Source: JACVRX01 sp035697245
Lineage (GTDB): Bacteria > Actinomycetota > Actinomycetes > Jiangellales > Jiangellaceae
Assembly (NCBI GenBank): GCA_035697245.1
Contig: DASSDH010000113.1
Location: 1 to 12,894 of the forward strand
Length of the DNA: 12,894 bases
Reading direction: 5' to 3'
The notes beneath the pieces are model-generated. The model saw only the letters and a list, made by a program, of their open reading frames with translations. It was not told where the DNA came from and ran no database searches. Position numbers and translations under genes: made by a program. Shown here piece after piece: positions 5,797 through 12,645 of the stretch. Position 1 is the stretch's first letter, and each line of letters opens with the position of its first letter.

Positions 5797-8181
5797 GTGG
5801 TCGATCCGGCAGCGACGGCGCCGGCCGCACTCCAGCACGGAGGTGCTGCCGGCGCCGACGCGCGGCCGGGTCGGCGCTTTCTGACCGTGCGCGCCGCGAT
5901 TGTCGGGGACGACACGGTCAGTGCCGCCGAACGCCGCTCGGCCCTGGTCGAACTGTCCGACGCCTGGCTCGCCACCTTGTTCGACGCGCTTCCGCCAGCG
6001 GCGACGATCGGGATGTCCCTCGTGGCCGTGGGCGGCTACGGCCGGCGCGAACTCCTTCCATGCAGCGATCTCGACGTGTTGTTGCTGCATGCCGACGGCG
6101 GCGATGTCGCCGCAGTCGCCAACGGGGTCTTCTACCCGGTCTGGGACTCGGGCGTCGCCCTCGACCATGCGGTGCGAACCGTTGCGGAGGCCAGGGCGGT
6201 CGCAGCGGACGATCTCGCCGTGGCACTCGGCCTGGTCGACGCCCGCCACGTCGCGGGAGATCCGAAGGTCACCGAGAGCCTTCGGACGGGTGTGCTCCGC
6301 GACTGGCGGCGGCAGGCGGCCGTCCGGCTGCCGAAGTTGGCGCAGGCTGGCCGGGACCGGCTCGCGGAGGTCGGCGAACTGGCGCATCTGCTGGAACCGG
6401 ATCTCAAGCAGGCATACGGCGGGTTGCGCGACATTGTGGCGCTGCGCGCGGTCGCGGCGTCGTGGGTGGCCGACCGTTCGCATGCTCATGCCGTATCGGA
6501 AGCGCACGAATGGCTGCTGGTCGTCCGCGACGCCTTGCACCGCACGACCGGACGACGACACGACCGGTTGGTATTCGAGGATCAGGACACCGTGGCGGCG
6601 TCTCTCGGATTGCTGGACGCAGACGCCCTGATGCGCCGGGTTGCCGAAGCCGGTCGAGCGATCGCCTACGCAACAGACGTCACCTGGCGGCAGGTGGAGC
6701 GGACGCTGCGTGCACGGCCTGGCCCGGGGCGGGCGCGCCGTCCGGTCTCCCGCCGCTCTCTTGGTCATGGAGTCGTCGAGCATGACGGCGAGGCGGTGCT
6801 GGCCAGAGACGCACGTCCACAACTGGATCCTGTGATACCGCTGCGCGCCGCGGCCGGCGCAGCTCAGGCCGGTCTGGTGTTGTCGCCGGCGACCGTCGAA
6901 CGGCTCGCAATCGAATGTCCGCCATTGCCGCCGGTCTGGCCGGACGCAGCGCGTGACGCGCTCGTCGCGCTGCTTGGCGCGGGCCGGGCAGCGGTGCCCG
7001 TGTGGGACTCGCTCGAGGCGGCCGGTCTGATCGTTCGCTGGTTTCCGGAGTGGGAGCCGGTGCGATATCGGCCGCAGCGCACACCGGTGCACCGGCACAC
7101 GGTCGATCGACATCAGGTCGAGGCGGCGGTCGTGGCGGCCGGCTTCACACGGCGGGTGTCGCGGCCGGACCTGCTGTTGCTTGCGGCCCTGTTCCACGAT
7201 CTCGGGAAAGGCGGACCGGGGGACCACAGCGAGACGGGCGCGGCGATCGTCACCGAGCTGGGAGGGCGGCTCGGGCTGTCCCTCGTTGATGCGGAGCGGC
7301 TCGGGCTGCTGGTGCGCCATCACCTGCTGCTTCCGGCCATGGCGACCCGTCGTGACCTCGACGATCCGACCACGATCGACGCGGTGGCGCGGGCCTGCGG
7401 ATCGGTCGAAGTACTCGACTTGCTCGCGGCGCTGACCGAGGCCGACGCCACGGCAGCCGGGCCACTCGCGTGGTCGCCGATGCGGGCGCGGCTGGTCGCC
7501 GAGTTGGTGACCCGGGTCCGGCTGGTGCTTGGCGGAAAGCGGTTCCGCAAGCCTCCCGCCCTCGAGCCCGCTCAGAAGGAGCTCGCGCAATCCACCACAC
7601 TCGCTGTGCGCATGGATCTTCCCGGCGAGCCGGACGGGTCGTGCCGGGTCACGGTCGTCGTGCCAGGGCGTGCCGACGCGCTGGCGCCAGTAGCAGGTGT
7701 GCTCGCGGTGCACCGCCTCGACGTGCGAGCCGCGACCATCCAGACGGCCGGCGGCCGGGCCGTGCAGGTGTGGCACGCGTCGACCGGATTCCGCGGTCCA
7801 CCCGGCGCCGATGTGCTGAGAACCGACATCGCACGTGCGCTCGACGGCGGAGTCGATCTCGCTGCCAAACTCCGCGCCCGGGCCGGTGAACGGCGGCGTC
7901 GAGTCGTTGCGCACGCCGATCCCCATGTCGAGGTGTTGCCCGGGGCGTCCGCAGAGGCCACCGTGATCGAAGTCCGCGCCCACGACACGGCTGGCCTGCT
8001 GTACAGCTTGGTGTCCGCTATAGCGGAATGCCGCGCAATGGTGCGCTCCGCGGTGGTCGGCACGCTCGGCGCCGAGGCGGTGGACGTGTTCTACCTCGTC
8101 GACTCCCACGGAAAGCAGCTCCCCGAAGACACAGTCGACGGCCTGGTCACCACCATCTACGCCACCCTTGCTTCCGCCTGA
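5797..8181 (+). CDS. glnD: GlnD, PII nucleotidyltransferase and nucleotidyl-removing enzyme
   Basis: This 794-residue enzyme attaches a nucleotide to the GlnK T-loop tyrosine and removes it, according to glutamine status. Domains in order: nucleotidyltransferase with GGYGRRELLPCSDLD at 79-93 (D91 and D93 as expected metal ligands), a helical linker, an HD hydrolase domain with HRHTVDRH at 432-439 and the HD pair H467-D468 in ALFHDLGKGGPGDHSE, and two C-terminal ACT domains (about 616-690 and 720-790) that would sense glutamine. It is shorter than E. coli GlnD (about 890) but close to mycobacterial GlnD. The GTG at 5797 lies 10 nt after glnK; its ribosome site (CGGGAC) is weak and close. A GTG at 5887 is an alternative that would shorten the N-terminus by 30 residues. 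Operon membership with amtB and glnK is the actinobacterial norm, where GlnD acts as an adenylyltransferase (family knowledge, not visible here). Confidence 0.96.
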   Translation: MVDPAATAPAALQHGGAAGADARPGRRFLTVRAAIVGDDTVSAAERRSALVELSDAWLATLFDALPPAATIGMSLVAVGGYGRRELLPCSDLDVLLLHADGGDVAAVANGVFYPVWDSGVALDHAVRTVAEARAVAADDLAVALGLVDARHVAGDPKVTESLRTGVLRDWRRQAAVRLPKLAQAGRDRLAEVGELAHLLEPDLKQAYGGLRDIVALRAVAASWVADRSHAHAVSEAHEWLLVVRDALHRTTGRRHDRLVFEDQDTVAASLGLLDADALMRRVAEAGRAIAYATDVTWRQVERTLRARPGPGRARRPVSRRSLGHGVVEHDGEAVLARDARPQLDPVIPLRAAAGAAQAGLVLSPATVERLAIECPPLPPVWPDAARDALVALLGAGRAAVPVWDSLEAAGLIVRWFPEWEPVRYRPQRTPVHRHTVDRHQVEAAVVAAGFTRRVSRPDLLLLAALFHDLGKGGPGDHSETGAAIVTELGGRLGLSLVDAERLGLLVRHHLLLPAMATRRDLDDPTTIDAVARACGSVEVLDLLAALTEADATAAGPLAWSPMRARLVAELVTRVRLVLGGKRFRKPPALEPAQKELAQSTTLAVRMDLPGEPDGSCRVTVVVPGRADALAPVAGVLAVHRLDVRAATIQTAGGRAVQVWHASTGFRGPPGADVLRTDIARALDGGVDLAAKLRARAGERRRRVVAHADPHVEVLPGASAEATVIEVRAHDTAGLLYSLVSAIAECRAMVRSAVVGTLGAEAVDVFYLVDSHGKQLPEDTVDGLVTTIYATLASA

Positions 8182-8203
8182 CGATCACAGCGGACGGGCT
8201 GCT

Positions 8204-8231
8204 CCTTCCGCAGATGAACGAAGCCTTCCGC
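8204..8231 (+). repeat. Short direct repeat CCTTCCGC downstream of glnD
   Basis: CCTTCCGC occurs at 8204-8211 and 8224-8231, exactly 20 bp apart. A third, shorter copy (CTTCCGC) lies at 8171-8177 in the last codons of glnD. The spacing is close to two helical turns, which would suit a regulator of the downstream gene. Chance is not excluded for an 8-base repeat. Confidence 0.25.
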
Positions 8232-8285
8232 GGTGGGGGGCGGAGGCGGTGCAGCGGCACGGCGACTAACGTCCGTGATAGCAGC

Positions 8286-8306
8286 CGCCGGGATGCATTC
8301 CCGGCG
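8286..8306 (+). promoter_or_regulatory. Perfect 8-bp inverted repeat before the SBP-VWA gene
   Basis: The arms CGCCGGGA (8286-8293) and TCCCGGCG (8299-8306) pair perfectly around the loop TGCAT. It lies in the 147-bp gap after glnD and ends 22 bp before the preferred GTG start at 8329. It could be an operator, a terminator for the glnD transcript (no T run follows) or a leader hairpin. It overlaps an in-frame ATG at 8293, which weighs against that ATG as the start. Confidence 0.4.
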
Positions 8307-8328
8307 CGACAGGGGGACGGTGGGCGGG

Positions 8329-10179
8329 GTGGCGCACGGGAAGCCGGACGGGCGAGCTCGCAGTACTGGCGGGGCGTTCGTTGCAATCGCCGTGGCACTG
8401 GCATTGATTGTCGGAGGCGTCTACTGGTTCGTCGGCCGAGGCGAGGACACCGCGCCGGGTGGCGAGAGCGCTGACGAGGCGGCCGCGCCCGCACCCGCCG
8501 ATCGGCAGGACTGTACCCAGCTCGTCGTCGCCTCGTCACCGGAGAAGCACGCGATCTTGAGTGCCCTGGCGGGCGAGTACAACGCCGCTAACCGGGAGGT
8601 GACCGGGTCCTGCTCCTGGGTGGAGGTAACCCGGCCGTCCTCCGGCGCCGCGGCTGCTGCGCTAGCACGCGGTTGGGACGAGACCACAGACGGCCCGCGG
8701 CCCGACGTCTGGAGCCCAGCGTCCAGCGCCTGGGTCGAGATCGCGCGGCTCGACGCCCGCGAGGCGGACCAGGCCGACATCTTCCCGGCCGAGAACACGT
8801 CGATCGTGTCCTCCCCGCTTGTCGTTGCGATGCCCCGCCCGATGGCCGAGGCGCTCGGGTGGCCGGACGCCGCACTCGGCTGGGGCGACCTGTTGACGCT
8901 CGCCGATGACCCGCAGGGGTGGGGGTCCCTCGATCACCCGGAGTGGGGGCGGATCAAGCTCGGCAAGACCAACCCCAACCTGTCCACCAGCGGCCTGCAC
9001 GCCACGGTCGGCGCTTTCTTCGCCGCCACCGGCGTCGCCAGCGACCTCACCGTGGCCCAGGTGCAGGATCCAGCCACCGCCGAATACGTGCGTCGGCTCG
9101 AGAGCACGGTCGTCCACTACGGCGACACAACGCTGACGTTCCTCGACAACCTGCTGACTGCCGACGCCGAGGGACAAGGCCTCACCTACGTCTCGGCCGT
9201 GACGGTCGAGGAGAAGAGTGTCCTCGACTACAACGCGGGTAACCCGGCAGCGGATCCGGAGGCGACCGACCTCACGCCGCCGCGGACGCCGCTGGTCGCG
9301 GTCTATCCGGAGGAGGGGACACTGCTCTCCGACAGCCCGTGGGTGATCCTGCAGGCGGAGTGGGTCGACGAGAGCAAGGCGGCGGTGGCCGCCGACTTGT
9401 TGGCCTGGCTGCTCGAGGAGCAGCAGCAACAGCGCTTCGCCGACGTCGGGTTCCGAACGGCCGATGGACGCACCGGGTCGTTGGCCACGCAGGACAACGG
9501 GATTCTGGCCGACCAGCCGGCCGCGGTCTTGGGCACGCCGACCGCCGAGGTCCTCACTGCCGTCCGGGATGCTTGGGAGGAGTACCGCAAGCCCGCCCGC
9601 GTTCTTCTCGTCGTCGACGTGTCCGGCTCGATGGGTGCCATTGTCGAGGGCACCGGAAAGAGCCGCCTCGAGCTGGCGCAGCAGGCCACGATCGGCTCGC
9701 TTGACGATTTCGCCACCCAGGACGCCTTGGGGCTGTGGGTGTTCTCATCCGAGTCGGCCCAGGGAGGGGCCGATCCGTGGACTGAGCTGGTGCCGGTGGG
9801 ACCGCGCGACGAAGTGATCGACCGCCTCGAATCAACTGTCGAGAGCCTGGTGGCGGATGGTGGTACGGCTCTGTACGCGACTACGAAGGCCGCCCATACC
9901 CAGGTGGAGGCCACGGCTGCGCCAGGCGCGATCAATGCGGTGGTCCTGCTGACCGACGGGGTCAACGAGCATTCCGACAACGACCTCGACGCCGTGTTGC
10001 GCCAACTGGAGACGGAAGGCACGGCGACCGGAGTTCGCGTCTTCACGATCGGTTACGGAGACGACGCCGATCAGGAGACGTTGGCGAGAATCGCTTCGGC
10101 GTCACGGGCACGCTCGTACGACGCGTCTGATGCGGCGACAATCGACAGGGTCATGGTCGACGTCATCAGCAACTTCTAG
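8329..10179 (+). CDS. Membrane-anchored solute-binding-like protein fused to VWA domain
   Basis: From the GTG at 8329 this is 616 residues. A short basic N-terminus is followed by one helix (16-35, AFVAIAVALALIVGGVYWF) and a Pro/Ala/Glu-rich spacer, so the rest should lie outside the membrane. Residues about 60-335 resemble a type 2 extracellular solute-binding domain (CTQLVVASSPEK, PDVWSPASSAWVEIA, SPLVVAMP, NLSTSGLHATVGAFFAATG). Only two cysteines are seen there, C62 and C95, which could form a disulfide. Residues about 422-616 are a von Willebrand A domain with a complete metal site: D430-S432-S434 in DVSGSM, T513 in GGTALY and D543 in LLTDG. There is no lipobox, so it is probably a signal anchor. 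AGGGGGA lies 11 nt upstream of the chosen GTG; GTG 8320 and ATG 8293 are alternatives. No permease or ATPase follows, so ordinary ABC uptake is unlikely. The ligand and role are unknown. The next gene starts 9 bp later. Confidence 0.88.
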   Translation: MAHGKPDGRARSTGGAFVAIAVALALIVGGVYWFVGRGEDTAPGGESADEAAAPAPADRQDCTQLVVASSPEKHAILSALAGEYNAANREVTGSCSWVEVTRPSSGAAAAALARGWDETTDGPRPDVWSPASSAWVEIARLDAREADQADIFPAENTSIVSSPLVVAMPRPMAEALGWPDAALGWGDLLTLADDPQGWGSLDHPEWGRIKLGKTNPNLSTSGLHATVGAFFAATGVASDLTVAQVQDPATAEYVRRLESTVVHYGDTTLTFLDNLLTADAEGQGLTYVSAVTVEEKSVLDYNAGNPAADPEATDLTPPRTPLVAVYPEEGTLLSDSPWVILQAEWVDESKAAVAADLLAWLLEEQQQQRFADVGFRTADGRTGSLATQDNGILADQPAAVLGTPTAEVLTAVRDAWEEYRKPARVLLVVDVSGSMGAIVEGTGKSRLELAQQATIGSLDDFATQDALGLWVFSSESAQGGADPWTELVPVGPRDEVIDRLESTVESLVADGGTALYATTKAAHTQVEATAAPGAINAVVLLTDGVNEHSDNDLDAVLRQLETEGTATGVRVFTIGYGDDADQETLARIASASRARSYDASDAATIDRVMVDVISNF

Positions 10180-10188
10180 GCGGCTGCG

Positions 10189-11019
10189 GTGGGTTGGGTC
10201 TTCCTCTCGGCGCTGGCCAACCGTTGGTTGTGGTTGTTTGCGGTGTTTGCGGGGGCGGTGCTCGTCGCGACCGGGCAAGTCCCGCTGTGGTTCGCCGCGC
10301 TGAGTGCCGGGGCCGTGCTTGCGACCGGGGCGGCGGTCGACACCGTCCAGCGCTACCGGAAGGTGCGGCGTTCTACGATCGCTTCGGATCGACCTCCGGA
10401 GCTTGCCCTGGTCCAGGACCAGTTGGCTGCCACCTACCTCGCCCGGGCGGGGACTGCGGTCGCTCGGCTCGAGCAGGCCAGGACGTCGCTCGGGGAGGCT
10501 GCAGCGGACCTGTCAGGCGACGTGGATGCCAAGGCGAGGGACATGCTCGACGCACTCGGCCATACCGGCGGCCAGGTCGACCGGCTCTCGGAGATGCTCG
10601 GCCGGTTCGACGAGCCGACCGTGCGAGCCGAATTGGCCGACGTGGAGCAGGCACTCGCCGACGACGCGGCACCGAGCCAGGAGTTGGTGGAGGAGCGCCG
10701 TCGGACCCGAGACGGTCTGCGCGCCCAGCTCGCGAGCATCGAGCGCCTCGGGCAGCAGCGCGCCCTCATGCTGGAGCGGATGCGGGCAACCGCCGTTGGA
10801 ATCGAAGGGCTGGCCGTTCGGGTTGGCGAGATCGACGCTCTCTACGAGTCGGGAGGCAGGATCGACACGACAACCGAGGACCTTCAGTCGGTGACAGCAG
10901 ATCTGGACACCCTGCGCGAGGGTTTGCTGGAAGCCGAACGCAGCGTGCGCGCTGTGCTAACTGGCACTGATTCTGCTGGCCCGATCGATCCGGGCCCACG
11001 TCGTTTCGACCACAGGTGA
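10189..11019 (+). CDS. Two-helix membrane protein with long cytoplasmic coiled coil (hypothetical)
   Basis: This 276-residue protein starts with a GTG 9 bp after the VWA gene; GGCGG precedes it. Two hydrophobic helices (about 13-28 and 33-50) are joined by the short turn GQVPL and followed by the basic stretch QRYRKVRR (54-61). That places the remaining about 210 residues in the cytoplasm. They are rich in Glu, Arg, Ala, Leu and Asp with heptad-like spacing from about 70 to 265, i.e. a long coiled coil, ending in a short Pro- and Arg-containing tail. I do not recognise a named family; the helical character recalls PspA- or TelA-like proteins, but no diagnostic motif is visible. Tight spacing says it is co-transcribed with the VWA protein and may be its inner-face partner. 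The gene call is strong; the function is unknown. Confidence 0.8.
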   Translation: MGWVFLSALANRWLWLFAVFAGAVLVATGQVPLWFAALSAGAVLATGAAVDTVQRYRKVRRSTIASDRPPELALVQDQLAATYLARAGTAVARLEQARTSLGEAAADLSGDVDAKARDMLDALGHTGGQVDRLSEMLGRFDEPTVRAELADVEQALADDAAPSQELVEERRRTRDGLRAQLASIERLGQQRALMLERMRATAVGIEGLAVRVGEIDALYESGGRIDTTTEDLQSVTADLDTLREGLLEAERSVRAVLTGTDSAGPIDPGPRRFDHR

Positions 11020-11066
11020 CCGGGCTTGTGGGATGGATCCGTCCCGTGTCGCGTCCATCAATCCAA

Positions 11067-11099
11067 ACGAGAGAGCCCTCGGGTTGAGGGCTCTCTCGT
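11067..11099. terminator. Strong 14-bp hairpin, probable bidirectional terminator
   Basis: Arms ACGAGAGAGCCCTC (11067-11080) and GAGGGCTCTCTCGT (11086-11099) pair perfectly around the loop GGGTT. It lies between the end of the coiled-coil gene (stop at 11019) and the convergent end of the TolB-like gene (stop at 11130), so it can serve both strands. An AAA precedes it on the plus strand, giving a short T run for minus-strand transcripts. There is no T run for the plus strand, common for actinobacterial terminators. Confidence 0.85.
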
Positions 11100-11129
11100 A
11101 CGCGGGGTCGCCGGCGTCAGCGGGCATCC

Positions 11130-12116
11130 CTAAGGGATCAGCGGGTGCGGCCCCCAGTCCGGCTGGCTGTCGTCGCTGGACCTTGTGACCTGGACGAGAC
11201 CGCTTCCGTTGGCATTCACGGTATAGATGTTCTCTTGCGTCCCGTTTGCGCTGATGCGGGTGAAGACGATCTTCGTTCCGTCTGGAGACCAGCCGGGTTC
11301 GAAGCATGATACCGACCTCGGATCCGAGAACGCGCCGCCGCACGCAGGCGCGATCGGGAGTTGGTGCAGCCCGCTGCCGTCCGCGTGGACGGCCCAGATC
11401 GCGAGACGGTGGTCGGGGGTGGTGCGAGCCGCGAACAGGATCGTGTTCCCACTCGGCGACCAGCTTCCGCCGAAGAAGCCGCCGACGTTCATGCCCGTCG
11501 GCGTGATCTGCTGCAGCCCGCTGCCGTTGAGCCTGGTGACGAAGATGCCCACGGGACCGTTTTCGTCCGAGCGTACGAACACGAGGCGCTTGCCGTCGGG
11601 CGAGTAGTCGCCGGGGATATCGTCGCCGCCAGGATTGGACGTGATCCGCGCAAGGCCGCCGCCGTCTGAAGAACGGATCGAGTAGATGCCGTTGCGGCTC
11701 GGGTCACTCACCCCGAAGCTCTCGCAGGCGAGTCTTTGGCCGTCGTGAGCCCACTGGCCGCAGTGCGTCTCGAGCGTCGGGTCGGGCCACTTGAACTGAC
11801 GGAAGGTTCCCGTGTCGGGATCTACGATCGTCGCCGCACAGTCCTCTTCGCCGTCATTGCAGGCGGTGAAAACCGAGACCTCGCTGCCGTCCGGCGACCA
11901 ATGGGGAAACTCCGATTGGCCGCGGGTAAACAACTGCTCCACCTTGCTCCCGTCTGGATTCGCCGTGTAGGTCACCGTGCCGCCCATTGCCGGGTCGAAG
12001 CGTGTGAACGCGATCCGGCCGTTCGGGCCGGGAACCTTCGCATCGGCCGGTACAGCGGTCAGGGCCGCCAGCGCGGCGAAACCGGCGAGCAGACCGAGAA
12101 CGATTGGCTTGCGCAT
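11130..12116 (-). CDS. Secreted TolB-like beta-propeller (PD40/WD40-like) protein
   Basis: From the ATG at 12116 the protein is 328 residues. A signal peptide (MRKP, then a hydrophobic stretch to about 23) ends at a likely signal peptidase I site, ADA-KV after residue 26. The mature part is built of PD40 repeats with WSPDG-type turns at 73-77, 122-126 (WAHDG), 171-175 (YSPDG), 219-223 (WSPSG) and 276-280, and a last W321. NGSGL/DGSGL motifs recur between blades. Six cysteines (86, 93, 119, 131, 259, 271) fit disulfides outside the cell. Start 12116 is chosen because GGAG lies 6 nt upstream; the ATG at 12128 would add four residues and has no such site. TolB works in the Tol-Pal system of Gram-negative bacteria, which actinobacteria lack, so this is a fold relationship only. 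It stands alone, convergent with the coiled-coil gene and divergent from a two-component pair. Confidence 0.88.
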   Translation of the reverse strand: MRKPIVLGLLAGFAALAALTAVPADAKVPGPNGRIAFTRFDPAMGGTVTYTANPDGSKVEQLFTRGQSEFPHWSPDGSEVSVFTACNDGEEDCAATIVDPDTGTFRQFKWPDPTLETHCGQWAHDGQRLACESFGVSDPSRNGIYSIRSSDGGGLARITSNPGGDDIPGDYSPDGKRLVFVRSDENGPVGIFVTRLNGSGLQQITPTGMNVGGFFGGSWSPSGNTILFAARTTPDHRLAIWAVHADGSGLHQLPIAPACGGAFSDPRSVSCFEPGWSPDGTKIVFTRISANGTQENIYTVNANGSGLVQVTRSSDDSQPDWGPHPLIP

Positions 12117-12286
12117 GGTGTGCTCCATTCGTCGGTGACTGCCTTCGTCTCGACGCTATGAGCGGCCGGCTGCGCGCGAAATGCGGCGGGCAACAGTCTT
12201 CGCTCCGTGCAGGCCCGAGAATCCGCACGCACCGGATTGGGGCTAGCAACAGTGCATCCGGACGCGAGCTCTGCGACGATCCGCCT
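12117..12286. promoter_or_regulatory. Divergent intergenic region, TolB-like gene versus response regulator
   Basis: This 170-bp gap must hold the promoter of the response regulator gene and probably that of the TolB-like gene. An inverted repeat, AATCCG (12220-12225) and CGGATT (12233-12238), has a 7-base spacer. GCAACAGT occurs twice in direct orientation, at 12190-12197 and 12246-12253, 56 bp apart. These could be binding sites, but each is short. No clear -35/-10 pair is seen. The response regulator ATG has no recognisable ribosome site, so its transcript could be leaderless (inference). Confidence 0.35.
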
Positions 12287-12637
12287 ATGCGCCTGACGGT
12301 CGTGATCGTCGACGACCACCCTGAGTTTCGGGAGTCCGCGTCCGCGCTGCTCGAGACGGAGGGTTTCGCGGTCATCGGTGAAGCCGCCGATGGCGACGAG
12401 GCGATCGCCGCGGTCGAGCGGCTCCGACCGCAGGTCGTGTTGCTCGATATTCAGCTTCCTGGCTTGGACGGCTTCGCGGTGGCCGAGCGATTGGCGGCGC
12501 GGCCGGATCCGCCCAGGATCGTGCTCATCTCGAGCCGCGAGGCGGCGGCGTATGGCCCTCGACTCGAGGCGGCTGCGCACGGATTCATCCCTAAGCGGGA
12601 GCTCTCGGGCTCGGCGCTCGCCGCTCTCGTGGGTTGA
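12287..12637 (+). CDS. Receiver-only response regulator
   Basis: This 116-residue protein is a single CheY-like receiver domain. The acidic pocket D9-D10 is in VIVDDH, the phospho-acceptor D54 in VVLLDIQLPGLDG, a switch Ser at 82 or 83 in VLISSRE, and the conserved K103 in GFIPKREL. All residues for phosphotransfer are present. No output domain follows: the stop comes directly after the last helix, and the next gene begins 8 bp later, so the usual NarL-type DNA-binding domain is truly missing rather than lost to a frameshift in this window. The sequence resembles the receiver of NarL/FixJ-type regulators. It probably takes its phosphate from the kinase-like protein encoded downstream and acts through protein contact or as a phosphate sink. 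The ATG at 12287 is the only start that fits the first beta strand. Confidence 0.87.
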   Translation: MRLTVVIVDDHPEFRESASALLETEGFAVIGEAADGDEAIAAVERLRPQVVLLDIQLPGLDGFAVAERLAARPDPPRIVLISSREAAAYGPRLEAAAHGFIPKRELSGSALAALVG

Positions 12638-12645
12638 CCCCACCC

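Noticed and set aside
5743..8109. A 788-codon open frame on the minus strand opposite glnD
   Set aside because: It is antisense to a well-supported GlnD with all its domains. Its translation is Arg-, His- and Gln-rich without any family motif, as expected from the mirror frame of high-GC codons.
8233..8328. Earlier GTG (8233) and ATG (8293) starts for the SBP-VWA protein
   Set aside because: Neither has a good ribosome site, and the ATG is inside a perfect dyad. A downstream GTG with AGGGGGA upstream gives a normal short cytoplasmic N-terminus, though the exact start remains uncertain.
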